This document shows positions 47,657-58,131 of a DNA stretch of 64,000 nt, in pieces; positions within the stretch are counted from its first letter, which is position 1; each line of letters starts with the position of its first letter. This DNA comes from Blepharisma japonicum. Lineage: Eukaryota > Ciliophora > Heterotrichea > Heterotrichida > Blepharismidae. The position numbers were made by a program, and so were the translations under genes. Under the pieces are notes generated by a model that saw nothing but the letters and a program-made list of their open reading frames with translations, had not been told where the DNA came from and made no database searches. The DNA is taken from positions 1-64,000 of the forward strand of contig CATKHK010000079.1 of assembly GCA_949751835.1 (NCBI GenBank), given 5' to 3'.

Positions 47657-48973
47657 ATGAATTATTCAAATATGCTTTGCCAGCGTATTTGGATTTTCAC
47701 AGTAACCTACCTCGCAATTGCTAGTAGACACACTGCTCTTCAAAGCTGAGCAATGTGTAAACCTTTAATAGGAGAATCCCTTGATATGAACTCAACCTGA
47801 CTTGGTGCTATGGACTTTACCTTTTTATTATGCTATGCTGTAGGAAACTTTGTAAGCGGGACTCTAGGGGATAACACTTCTTTATCAGCCATCACTTCAG
47901 TAGGAATTGGTCTCGGAGGACTTGTCTATTTGATTAATGCACTTTTAGGTGCAGTTTCCTTCAGCAATCCTTTGGTTTTTGCAATATTATTTGGCTTGCA
48001 AGGAACTTTTCAATCCTCAGCTTGGCCAGCAACTGTCGCTATAATGGGAAATTGGTTCCCGAAATCAAGCACTGGAAAAATTGTGGGACTTTGGAGCTCA
48101 AATTCGTCTGCAGGACATCTTATAGGTGCACAAATGGCAGCAGCGCTTATATATTATGGAGTGAGATGGGAGATCACAGTTAGCATTTCTGCTATGTTTA
48201 TGATAATTGTTGGGCTATTATTCTGGTTTTTTGGAAAAGATAAGCCAGATAGCACAGTAACTGAAATGCTTTTAATAAAAAATAAATCTGAAAGCAGATT
48301 TTCAACTGATAAAAAAGGGATTAGCTTTTGGAAGGCATGACTTCTTCCAGGGGTCATTAATTATTCACTATGTTATGCATGCGTGAAGACCTTAAATTAT
48401 GCAATTTTAATGTGACTACCTTATTATTTGTTTGATTCTTATGATTTGAATAGCGAATATGTAGGGGCTATGGCAAATATTTATGATATAGCCAGCTTGA
48501 TTGGTGCTTTTGGGTTTGGCTGGGTGACAGATAAGCTGGGATCAAGAGGTCCGACACTGTTTTTAATTATGTTTCTTACGATTCCAACTATTTGGTGCTT
48601 TTATGCAGTGCCTTATGATGCTTGGTGACTATTTTTCATATTGTCATTTATATTAGGAGCTTTTGCAGGAACTGCAGGACATTTGATAACAAGTGCAGTG
48701 GCTATTGATATTGGAAAACATGAAGATCTTGATAAAAGTGAAGAAGCCCTATCAACTGTGGCAGGAATTATTGATGGAACTGGAGGATTAGGAGCAGCAG
48801 TTGGGCAGATACTTATTGGGTACTTGGCCAGTATTGATTGGATGTATTCATTCATATTTATGGTCATCACATCCATCCTTTCTGCAATTTTGCTGATGCC
48901 AATTGCGTATAAAGATTTAGCGCATAATAATCAAAAAGAGGGAACTGACGGAACGGATATTAAATTGGAGTAA
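47657..48973 (+). CDS. SLC37/GlpT-like MFS organophosphate transporter (copy 1)
   Basis: 438 aa, read through many TGA-Trp codons (including 47747, 47798, 48338, 48413 and 48626). About twelve membrane helices. SLC37/GlpT-type motifs: FQSSAWPATVAIMGNWFPK, TGKIVGLWSSNSSAGHLIGA, FGWVTDKLGSRGPTL (the MFS loop D-K-x-GxRGP) and DGTGGLGAAVGQILIGYLA. SLC37 proteins exchange glucose-6-phosphate or glycerol-3-phosphate for phosphate, commonly in the ER or plasma membrane; the substrate here is not known. The start is the ATG after a TAA at 47654. A tandem paralogue follows. Confidence 0.92.
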
Positions 48974-49393
48974 TTTAAAATATAAGAGAATTCTTAGACT
49001 AATTTTTTTATCTCATAATTTCATTTTTTAAAATTTTTGGATTGCTAAAAGTAAGTAAAAAGAAATCAATATTTTTTGAATTTTTGAGACTCTTATAATT
49101 AATGAATTTCATAAAATCATTATTTTTTAAATAAATGAAAAATTAATTTAATATTAAACAATAATTATATTTTTGATGAGAAAAGAACTTTCCAATGGAT
49201 AGATTTTAAATTTTCATCTAAAATCTCATTATAAAAAATAAGATTTCCATTTCGAAAATGCCACACATCTTAATTTAAAAGATGGATAAAAATGACCAGC
49301 ACATCCGATAAGTATCCAGGGAAAATAATTAAGTTCAATCTTCATCTGAAATGTGGCAGATTTAAATTTTAAGTTCTTTTTTTGTTATAAAAG
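48974..49393. other. Spacer between tandem transporter genes
   Basis: 420 nt, AT-rich. It holds a weak 7-bp inverted repeat (TGCCACA at 49259, TGTGGCA at 49352), otherwise nothing. Confidence 0.5.
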
Positions 49394-50692
49394 ATGAAAC
49401 CAATCCCTCACCTTAAAGCCAGGATATGAACTTTTGCAATAACCTACCTAGCAATCGCGTCAAGACACACAGCAATTCAAAGCTGGTCAATGGTTAAACC
49501 TGAGGTAGGAGCGGATTTGTCTATGAATTCAACATGGCTAGGAGTGATGGATTTTACATTCTTACTATGCTATGCTACAGGGAATTTTGTCAGTGGAAAT
49601 CTTGGCGACCACACATCATTATCCGCAATCACAGCAATCGGTATTGGTTTGGGCGGTTGCGCTTACTTTATTAATGCCCTTTTGGGAAAATTGGATTTCA
49701 GCAACCCTTGGATTTTTGCAATTTTATTTGGACTCCAAGGAGCATTTCAATCCTCAGCATGGCCAGCATCAGTAGCTATTATGGGAAACTGATTCCCAAG
49801 AAATAAAACAGGACGAATTGTTGGGTTTTGGAGCTCCAACACTTCAGTTGGACACTTATTAGGAGCTCAAATGGCTGGATTTTTATTAGTCTACGGAGTT
49901 TCTTGGGAAATCATTATCAGTATTTCAGCAACTTTCATGATTTGTGTAGGACTGATGTTTTGGTTTTATGGAAAAGATAGACCACCAGAGCATGAGTCTG
50001 AAGAAGCCTTGATATCAAAATCCGAAAATAAAATTATTTTCAAAAATGGTATAAACTTTTGGAAAGCTTGAACTCTTCCAGGGGTTCTTTATTATTCCTT
50101 ATGCTATGCATGTGTGAAAATGCTTAATTATGCAATACTGATGTGGCTTCCTTATTTCTTAGATGACGAATACAAAATTGATAAAAGGTATATTGGGTTT
50201 ATGGCAAATATATATGACATTGCAAGCATCATAGGAGCTTTTGGATTCGGCTGGCTTACTGATAAGCTTAAAGCGAGAGGTCCTACACTTTGTTTGATTA
50301 TGCTGTTTTCTATACCGACTATATGGTGTTTTCATATAGTGCCGCAAGACTTATGGTACTTAATTTTTGGAGTTTGTATATTACTTGGAGCTTTAGCAGG
50401 GACTGCTGGACATTTGATATCGGCAGCAATACCTATTGATATAGGAAAGCATGAACATTTAGAAGGAAATGAAGAAGCTTTGGCAACTGTTGCTGGAATT
50501 GTGGATGGTACTGGAGGTCTAGGTGCTGCCTTTGGACAAATACTGATAGGATATCTGGCTTCTTTTGACTGGATGTATGCGTTTGTTTTTATGCTTATTG
50601 CAGCATTTATCTCACTTTTATTGCTGATTCCAATTTCCATCAGAGAATATAAAGAAGCAAAACTTATTAAAACAAATAATAAAATAGTTTAA
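49394..50692 (+). CDS. SLC37/GlpT-like MFS organophosphate transporter (copy 2)
   Basis: 432 aa, tandem paralogue of the preceding gene with the same helices and motifs (AFQSSAWPASVAIMGNWFPR, FGWLTDKLKARGPTL, DGTGGLGAAFGQILIGYLA). TGA codes for Trp at RI-W-TFA, GN-W-FPR and KA-W-TLPG. In aligned positions one copy uses TGG where the other uses TGA (GN-W-FP is TGG in copy 1 and TGA in copy 2; LM-W-LPY is TGA in copy 1 and TGG in copy 2). It differs mainly in the loop after helix 6 and the C-terminus. Probably the same transport class. Confidence 0.92.
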
Positions 50693-50847
50693 TAAAATTC
50701 TTATAGCAAATTATCAATAATTACTATTCTTTTATTAAATTCCTAAGCCAAACCTTTTAAAAATTCTAAAATATTCTTTAAATGTATTTTTAATTTTTTA
50801 TTAAATAGTTTTTCATGTTTTCTTTCTTTTCTATCAGATGATCTAAT

Positions 50848-52836
50848 ATGGCAGCTAATATTCTTAAGATGGATTCATCTAATTTTTCAGCTCCTTTAGA
50901 AGAAAACTTATCAAGATCTTCTAGTCTTTCACAAGAAGATTCTTTTCACACTGCTCCTGAAGAAGAAACAAAGCAAGAAAGCGACAAATCCTTAGATTTT
51001 GGATTATTGCAAAATTACATTGTCCAGTTTATCAGCGATTTATCTCAAAATCATGATTTATTAGCTGACGCTGATAGCGAAATAGCTCCAACGCTGACTA
51101 AAAGATTGAATAAAGAAATAAAGGTGCTGACCAGAGGCTTACCGTGCACTTCAAGTTATTCTATTTTTATAGGAGTGGATTCAGCTAATATGAAGCTTAT
51201 GAAAGCGCTAGTAGCAGGATCTGAAGGAACCCCGTATGCACATGGACTTTTTGAATTTCATATAGCAGTCCCTAACACTTATCCCAATTTCCCACCTGTA
51301 ATGAGCTTGCATACAGGTTTGGTAAATACAGTCGCATTTAATCCGAATCTCTACAATAATGGATATGTCTGCTTATCAATTATTAATACCTGGTCAGGAG
51401 ACCCAGAAGAAATGTGAAGCCCTGACAAAAACCTACTACAAGTACTTCTCTCAATCCAAGTTTTAGTCATGGACAACCAAGTTATCCAAAAAGAGCCCAG
51501 CTGCTCAGATATGGCAGAAGACTCAATTGACAACATTATTTACCAAAATATAATAAAATACGCCACAATTCAGCATACAATGATAGACGTTTTAAGGAAT
51601 CCTCCAAAAGGTTTTGAAAATGTTGTGGAAAATTATTTTAGGATAAAAAGGAGTGAAATTTTGAAAACTGTTAATAAGTGGCTGGAGGATGCCAGAGGCC
51701 AGAGTTTTGAGTATACAATGGATGATATGGCTGCAGGGTATAATGAAAGCTTGTATTTAGCGTTAAAAAGTGAAGGATATGCAAATGCATTGCAGAGGGT
51801 TGCATTGGAACTGCAAAACGAATTTATTGCGAGATATGGGTCTGTAAATGTGAATATTAATGAAATTGAAGCTCAGCCACTGGCATATGGAGATGAATAT
51901 GAAAGTGGAAACATGCCCCTGCCTACAACTTTGATGAGAGAGCCATCGTCTTCTGATCCTCAAGCTCCTGAGTCTGTGCACCCTTATTTTCAACACTTAG
52001 GAGATCATAGATTTAATTCATCAGATTGGGATGCCCAAAATGCCACAACTTATTGTTATGATGCAAGCACACTTAACCAGCAAGGACTTGTAAGGATTAA
52101 TAAAGAAATTAAAGCGCTAACTAGAAGTTTGCCATGTGAGCCTTCTGGTGCTGTTTTTATAGGGATGGATAGCTCCAATATGAGCAGAATAAAAGCTTTA
52201 ATTTCAGGCACTGAGGATACTCCATATGAGCATGGGTTATTTTTATTTGATATAAAATTACCTCAAGATTATCCTAACAGCCCGCCCCTTATGACTATAA
52301 AAACCACTGGAAATGGTTTACATCGATTTAACCCTAACCTATATGACACTGGCTACGTCTGTCTATCAGTCATAAACACCTGAGACGGAGATCCTGAAGA
52401 AATGTGGAACCCAAGCTATAGCACCCTTCTCCAAGTATTTTTATCAATCCAAGCCTTAGTCATGAACCAAGCAGTTATCCAAAAAGAACCTTCTTACGAA
52501 GGCTATGCAATAGATAGCAAAGAAAATATGGAATACATCATGATTGTCAGATATGGAAACATAAAATATGCTATGTCCGCTATGTTACAAAATCCGCCTA
52601 TTGAATTCACCGATGTCGTAGTCAAACATTTCGCTATCAAAAAAAAAGAAATTTTGAAAACTGTTGAAAAATGGCTTGATGAGGCTAAAAATTTTATTTT
52701 TGAAGGATATGAATATTTAATCTCAAGTCACAATGCTCACACTGTAGGAATTTTTGCAGAAAAAGGAATATATGAAGCCTTTAAAGAAGCTGTTGAAGAG
52801 CTCAAAGGGCTGTTAGAGAATCTTCCTGAATTGTAG
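50848..52836 (+). CDS. Tandem double-E2 ubiquitin-conjugating protein (BIRC6/UBE2O-type UBC)
   Basis: 662 aa, one frame through TGA codons at 51415 and 52381. Two complete UBC units: each has RxNKEIKxLTRxLPC, IFIGxDSxNMxxxKALxxGxExTPYxHGLF, YPNxPPxM, FNPNLYxxGYVCLSxINTW, GDPEEMW and LLQVxLSIQxLVM. The catalytic Cys is at about 175 and 505. The TW-x-GDPEE-W pattern after the Cys belongs to the large BIRC6/UBE2O class of E2s. Both Cys are present, so both may be active. The first unit has a Ser/Glu-rich N-terminus. Codons at the two conserved Trp are TGG/TGA in unit 1 and TGA/TGG in unit 2. Architecture with two E2 folds in one chain is unusual. Confidence 0.94.
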
Positions 52837-52898
52837 AGATTATGAGTAATAGGCTAATCATTTTATTTAGAGCTTTATTAAAACCATAATTATTCTTC

Positions 52899-53660
52899 AT
52901 GGGACATTTCAGCAAAGCCAAGTTCCTGAAACTCGCCAAGGGCTACTACGGCAGAGGCAAAAACTGTATTTCATTGGTAATTCCTCGTGTGGACAAAGCT
53001 CTTCAGTATGCCTATATCGAAAGAAGGCTTAAAAAGCGTAACATGAAAAAAAGCTGAATAATTAGCATTAACGCAGCTGTGCGTGAGCATGGCTTACCAT
53101 ATTCCAGATTTATCTACGGCCTAAATCACTCGAACATTGAGCTAGACCGCAAAATCCTTTCAAATTTGTGTCAAACTGAGCCATTATCCTTCAAAGCTAT
53201 AATAGATGAAGTAAAAATCCAAACAAATTTAGGATTAGAAGCCCAATCACATAATCTTGAAGCTTTTGATAATGCTATGAAAGAAGGGGTTATCCTTGAA
53301 CCTGGGCAGCCATTACCTCCTATTGACGAAGTTTATAAAGCTGCAAAAGGAAAAGAGCTTCAGTGGAGAAAAGGATTTGAGCCAAAACATAACAAACCAA
53401 AGCTCCCATCACCAGAAAGAATCAATGAATTAAGGGAGGCAGGGCTCTGGGAAAGTGACAGAGAAGAAGAACTATTTGAAATCCCACCTGATAGAGTTAA
53501 GCCTAAGAGGGAAAAAATGAAGGGAGAGCCAGAGAGAAAAGAAATTAAAAAGCCAGATTTATCGCATATTTATGATCCTAATGTGCAAGTTGAGAAGCTG
53601 AAGTATAAGCGTGGAGTGAGCAACAGAAATAGACATCTGAAAGACAAGCTAACTGAATAA
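52899..53660 (+). CDS. Mitochondrial ribosomal protein bL20m
   Basis: 253 aa. Residues 1-120 match bacterial L20: GYYGRGKNCISLVIPRVDKA, QYAYIERRLKKRNMKKSW, IISINAAVREHGLPYSRFIY, NIELDRKILSNL. The invariant Trp (KKS-W-IISINAA) is TGA. A 130-residue charged C-terminal extension with no bacterial counterpart follows, as often seen in ciliate mitoribosomes. bL20 is an early 23S-type rRNA binding protein of the large subunit. No separate presequence is evident; the basic N-terminus may serve. Confidence 0.93.
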
Positions 53661-54192
53661 GTAGATTTAGGATATTTTTAAAAAATAGGGAGATGGAAAA
53701 GGTGTTAGGGTGTTAGGAAAGAAATGCTTTTATATTGGAAGTAATAGAATATTTTATTGGAATAGGGCTAGAATTATACTATTAAGTACCAAGTTTAGGC
53801 ATTTGGCAGAAGTTCAATCACTTTTTAATCAATGAATTATATATTTAAAATTAAAATTATCTAAATAGGGACAATAATTTAAGTAAAATAAAACATTAAT
53901 TAAATCACAGCTTATTTAAAATATATGATAAAAAAGTTAACATAGAGAAAAAACTGAATGTGATGAAAGTTAATTGAGAGGTTCTCTAGCATTTTAATAT
54001 CTACATATATTTATAGCGATTAAAAATTTTAAATTCTAGGCTTCATATAATGCTTCGTGTTTAGCAAGCTAAGATGCTTAATATCAAAAATATTGCCTAT
54101 AGAATTAGAATTGCTAGCATTTCTTATCAGACGAATATTTAATTAGAATAGCCTTACCATATTAGTCTTAGAAAATCTATTCCAAGAATCAT
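53661..54192. other. Intergenic region with telomere-like tract
   Basis: 532 nt, AT-rich. The only notable element is a two-unit telomeric tract at 53701-53717 (separate entry). No supported frame. T-runs on both strands argue against a Pol III RNA gene around it. Confidence 0.6.
53701..53717 (+). repeat. Interstitial telomere-like repeat (2 units)
   Basis: GGTGTTAGGGTGTTAGG: two tandem units of the 8-mer TGTTAGGG (complement CCCTAACA), which I recall as the heterotrich telomere repeat. It lies 40 nt past the bL20m stop. It may mark an old or alternative chromosome end or telomere-addition site. Confidence 0.7.
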
Positions 54193-54357
54193 ATGACAAA
54201 AATTCTCTTCAAAAATGCTTATAGTTCATTAAAAATCAAAAAATTTCCTTGATATTTTACAAAAAATTCAAAAAAAGCCACTGAAACAGACAAACAATTT
54301 TTAAGAAAAAAAATAAATCAAGCGAGAAGAGAAGGCTTAAAATCAAGTTTAAATTAA
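54193..54357 (+). CDS. Possible small basic protein
   Basis: 54 aa from ATG to TAA, with one TGA-Trp (KKFP-W-YFTK). Very basic throughout (KINQARREGLK at the end), with a start (MTKILFKNAYSSLKI) that could be a mitochondrial presequence. Codon composition is coding-like. No family recognised; too short to be sure. Confidence 0.4.
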
Positions 54358-54517
54358 GATTTTTGGTTCATGGCTTCACCCTAAAAACGAATTTATCAAA
54401 ATTTATCGTATTAAATTTCTTTAAAATTCTCCATCCTGCTTTCTAGAAGCTTCTTTATAAAAGAAACGATAACCATATTTTTTCAATGAACACTGCTTGA
54501 CACCCATTACATAATTA

Positions 54518-54757
54518 ATGTGTCACACGCAAAGTTCAGATCCAGACGACTTCAATAATTCTTCAAGCAGTGAAAATGCCCATGGCTCCTTAACGAATAA
54601 TAGTGGAGTTTCATATGAAACTGTTTTGGCCATAATCGAAGCAAACAATTATTTTTTAATTTCCGTTCTAGAAAAATACCAAGAAATGACTCAAACTATG
54701 AACGAATTTGAGCTAACTCTGCAAGATATTAAGAGCAATTCAGCTGCTGTGAATTAA
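54518..54757 (+). CDS. Small SSXT (SS18/GIF)-like protein
   Basis: 79 aa. The acidic, Ser/Asn-rich N-terminus is followed by ETVLAIIEANNYFLISVLEK and YQEMTQTMNEFELTLQDIKSN. This follows the SSXT pattern of SS18 and plant GIF coactivators (IQxxLEENxxLIxxIxExQ, then a second helix with LxxNLxxLA). SS18-type proteins bind SWI/SNF complexes and transcription factors. The C-terminal QPGY region of animal SS18 is absent. The match rests on pattern only. Confidence 0.7.
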   Translation: MCHTQSSDPDDFNNSSSSENAHGSLTNNSGVSYETVLAIIEANNYFLISVLEKYQEMTQTMNEFELTLQDIKSNSAAVN

Positions 54758-54811
54758 TACTTTTATATATATTTTATATTTATTTTTATATAAATTTCCC
54801 TAACAACTACA

Positions 54812-56899
54812 CTAACTATAGACTGAAGAAATTCTTGCTTCATAAAGGATTTTTTCATAAATCTTTTGTCCTTCAGGACATGAACAAACTGCTGGTCTTC
54901 ATATATTGTAATAGGCAACTTGGAAAATATTCTAAATATTGACTACCACTAATCGCTCAATATCTGTATTTGAAGCTATATAGCTTTGAGGATTCAATGG
55001 GTCACAAATGCATAGAACTCCTGGGGACTACTTACTCATTACTGTATTAATTCAGGCATCTCTTAAATTAGGAAGTTCTGGGTTATTCACAGCAATTTTC
55101 CTTGAATAATCAAACTCCCACGCATAAAAATACAAAATTTTTACAAAAATATCAGCTACTTTATGAGAATCATTGCCAAAATCTGCAATCCACTCAGGCC
55201 CTTGTGACTGATAATACCAAGTAATCATCAGTAAAAGTCCATATGAGCTCAATCCCCTCTTAAAAGGTTCATGGAAATTAGAAAAATAAATAAGCTGCTT
55301 AAATAATAAAGTCACATGACGAAGGGTATGATACTGCTTTAACAAACTTTTAACAAAATCTGAGCAAGCCAAACCACTATGTCTAGAATCTTGTACAGAA
55401 ATGTCCACTTGTATTAATCTTGTGTTATGCAAAGTTTTCACTTTTAATAGAGGAATTGAAGCAGTTAAAATGTCATCAATGCTCTGGACAATTTCAAGAG
55501 ATTTTAGTTTAGGGATAAGGGTTTGCAACACTTGTGAGGGGGAAATTGTTAAATTTGTGATTACAAGGTCAATGTCAGAATGAGGAAGATGGAGATTTGT
55601 TTCGAATGAGCCGTAGATTTTTACGTCACTGTCAGGAAATTCCTCTTTAATATTTGCAGATATAATCTCCACAACTTCTCTATATGAGCTGTCTGATTTT
55701 CTTGCCCAATTAGAAAGGTCATTTAGAAACTTTTTGCATTCTTGCTGAAGATGTTGCATCACAGTTTCATGAGGATGGACTGTTACTGGTCTCATAAATA
55801 AAGAAGGGTTAGGCTGATTTGCAAGCTTTATGGAATATAGCCTATCATCCGCATGAGGTTCTTCACCTGCAGCAGGAGACTGAGAATTTGCTTTTTCTAA
55901 TGCTTTTAGCTTATCCAGCAGCTTTTTCTTATTTTTTCTTTCTTTTTCAAGCTCATTTTTAAGTTTTCTGTTTTCATCTTCAATTGATCCTTTTTCAGGG
56001 ATCAAAATTTTGAATTCTTCTTCTGAGGAATGTGAGAGGAGTTCTCTGGCACAAGAAATACAATACAGCTCATTAGTTTTTTTACATTTTAGACAAGAAT
56101 GGATTATTGGGACATTCCCATTTGCTATTTCTTCAGCGCTTTTTTCATGATTTTCTCTTTTTCTGTAATTTTTGACTCTGTTATTTTTTCCTTTGTTTTT
56201 ATTGTTGTCTTTTTTATTTTCTTCTTTTCGCTGTCCATAACCAGTGAGCAAGTTAAAAATATTCCCTTGGGCTTCATTAATAGGAGTTTTTCCTACGTTA
56301 TTTTGGATCCTGACATTTGCTCCTCTTTCTAGTAGTAATTCAACGCAGTTTCTATAATTATTCCTCACAGCCAGATGTAAAGGAGTATCATTATTTATAT
56401 TTTTCGCATTAATATCAGCTCGACTTTCAATTAATTCATTTACAGAATCCACAAAGCCATTCTGGGCTGCAAAATGAAGAGGTGTAAAGCCTTGTATGTC
56501 CGAAATATTTGCATTAGCTCCATTTGATAGAAGAAACGACACTATTCTTATAGGGTCATCTCCATGCTTTTCTAATGCATGTATCAGAACACTTTTTTTT
56601 TCTCTATCAGTAGCTCCACTGCTACATTTCAATTCAATCAACATCCTTACAAGCTCAAAATCTCCTATTTTTGCTGCTTTCATTAAAAAAGAAACTCCGT
56701 TATTATCTCTATAGTTGGGTTGTGCTTTGGGAAGCAAAATTTTTGCGATTTCTATATGAATTGGAGATCCTATGTTAAGAGCTGTCCATAAAGCTTTTGA
56801 AATAGTGGGTGCATCAAAAGAGTATCTTTCTATCAAACATTTAACTTCGTTTAATTTTCCTAATTCGGTAAATTTGTGAAGATCTGAACCGTTTGCCAT
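54812..56899 (-). CDS. Ankyrin repeats - Zn-binding segment - TRF4-type nucleotidyltransferase (two 15-nt introns)
   Basis: 685 aa from three exons (56899-55036, 55020-54947, 54931-54812). Residues about 5-205 hold ankyrin repeats (GFTPLHFAAQNGFVDSV, NNDTPLHLAVRNNYRNCVEL). A Cys-rich piece (HSCLKCKKTNELYCISCARE) near residue 270 looks like a small zinc site. A short coiled coil leads to the polymerase: GSFETNLHLPHSDIDL with two catalytic Asp, the third in LIQVDISVQ, then the central domain (LSSYGLLLMITWYYQ, CDPLNPQSYIA). This is the non-canonical poly(A) polymerase (TRF4/5, PAPD5/7) fold, so it probably adds A tails or other nucleotides to RNA. TGA codes Trp in RDA-W-INTVM and NI-W-RPAV. Confidence 0.92.
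54932..54946 (-). other. 15-nt intron
   Basis: Minus-strand GTAGTCAATATTTAG: 15 nt, GT-AG, A at position 10, phase 0, with an in-frame TAG. It joins NTDIERLV to NIFQVAYYNIW. Confidence 0.88.
55021..55035 (-). other. 15-nt intron
   Basis: Minus-strand GTAAGTAGTCCCCAG: 15 nt, GT-AG, in-frame TAG inside. Position 10 is C rather than A. Splicing joins WINTVM-R to VLCICDPLNPQSYIA, where DPxNPQ is conserved in TRF4 enzymes, so the intron is well supported. Confidence 0.88.
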
Positions 56900-57336
56900 T
56901 TAGAATTTTACGAAATATTTTTATATGTTTTTTGGTATAGTTTCAATTTTAATAGGATTTTGGAAAATTAGAAAATAGAGGGAAGATGAAATATTAGGGA
57001 GATTTGCAAGAAAATAAAGAATTTTGAGTATTTATTAGACCGCAAATGAAAATTTATGATGATAAATTTTGTTCAAAATATAAGCAGATAAGTTTTTTTA
57101 AGAATACTTATCTGCTTACTCTATAGGGTTTTCTAATAGAAACTTCTAATAAATCATTATTAGCATTTAAAATCCTTAAATTCCATCATATTTTTTATAT
57201 TCGCCACCTACATACTCCTACAATCTTAAATATAATTAATTTCTTGTGAATACTCTAACCTTTATATAAAATCACGTTAATTTATCCCCAAAAATCTATC
57301 GAAATTTCGTCTTGATTTATCTATACGTGTGAAAAC
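56900..57336. other. Divergent intergenic region with a 13-bp palindrome
   Basis: 437 nt between the starts of the ankyrin-TRF4 gene and the SCP2 gene. Contains the inverted repeat 57081-57118 (separate entry). Otherwise AT-rich, no frame seen. Confidence 0.6.
57081..57118. repeat. Perfect 13-bp inverted repeat
   Basis: TAAGCAGATAAGT (57081-57093) and its exact reverse complement ACTTATCTGCTTA (57106-57118), separated by 12 nt. It could form a hairpin or be a symmetric protein-binding site in the shared promoter region. Confidence 0.75.
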
Positions 57337-57708
57337 ATGGCGATAAAAATAATGGCTCTTAAGTCCGAAAAGCTTTTGAACGAGATGGCTCCACTTCTCC
57401 AGACTAATGGTGCAGACCTTGTCAAAAGAATTGCAGCAGTCTATCACTTTGAAATCCTTCCAGCCCCTGGTGCAGAGCCAGTTGTTTATACAATTGATCT
57501 CAAGAACGGAAATGGGTCTGTCACTAAAGGAAGAGTCGGAAGTGCTGATGCAACATTCACCATGGCTGATGACGATTTAATTGCTGTTGCCGCTGGAAAA
57601 CTCAACCCACAAGTCGCTTTTATGCAAGGAAAGATGAAAATTAAAGGAAACATGGCAAAGGCAAGCAAATTCACTCCTGATATTCTCCCTAAATCTCCAA
57701 AACTTTAA
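57337..57708 (+). CDS. SCP2 sterol-carrier-type protein
   Basis: 123 aa, a stand-alone SCP2 domain: ADLVKRIAAVYHFEI, VVYTIDLKNGNGSV, ADATFTMADDDLIAVAAGKL, AFMQGKMKIKGNMAKASKF. The order strand-helix-MADDD-helix-QGKxKIKGNMxxA is diagnostic. Lipid/fatty-acyl binding, often peroxisomal in SCP2 fusions. The end (KSPKL) is one short of, and differs from, a standard PTS1, though SKL-like signals vary. Codon use is strongly C-ending, suggesting high expression. Confidence 0.94.
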   Translation: MAIKIMALKSEKLLNEMAPLLQTNGADLVKRIAAVYHFEILPAPGAEPVVYTIDLKNGNGSVTKGRVGSADATFTMADDDLIAVAAGKLNPQVAFMQGKMKIKGNMAKASKFTPDILPKSPKL

Positions 57709-58131
57709 TTATTTTAGATCTTGATTTAAGCATAGGTGTTTTAGATGTTAATTTTTATGTCTATAAGTAAAAGATTGGCTATATTTAATTTCTTTGAAAA
57801 TAAGAGCTTTTATTGATATCTTAGGTATGTGTCTCATAATATCTGTTATAGGTAATTGATGTTAAATAAACGTCTAAAGGCGTTTCAGTTATATATTTAT
57901 CTTCGCAAAAATATTTATGAATAAATTATAGTAAATAGCAGAATTATCATATGGTCTTGCGTAGGTGTAACTTTAAAAAAAAAAGTTTTATTATCTAAAG
58001 ACTAATAATTAGCAGTAAATTACAAAAATTTATAATAAAAACATTAAAATATATCATTATCGCTGCTGTTTCTCTTGTAAGTTCAGCTAAAAAATTATCT
58101 CCAAATTAACAAAGTTATATTTTCATATTAA
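57709..58131. other. Intergenic region
   Basis: 423 nt, AT-rich, between two rightward genes. Nothing supported. Confidence 0.55.

Noticed and set aside
49259-49358. Weak inverted repeat between the transporter genes
   Set aside because: Only 7 bp over about 100 nt of AT-rich DNA; not convincing as a functional element.
53600-53800. Telomerase RNA gene with the CCTAACACCCTAACACC template on the minus strand
   Set aside because: Downstream of the would-be template the minus strand has a run of six T within about 20 nt, a Pol III stop, and the space before the bL20m coding region is too small for a pseudoknot.
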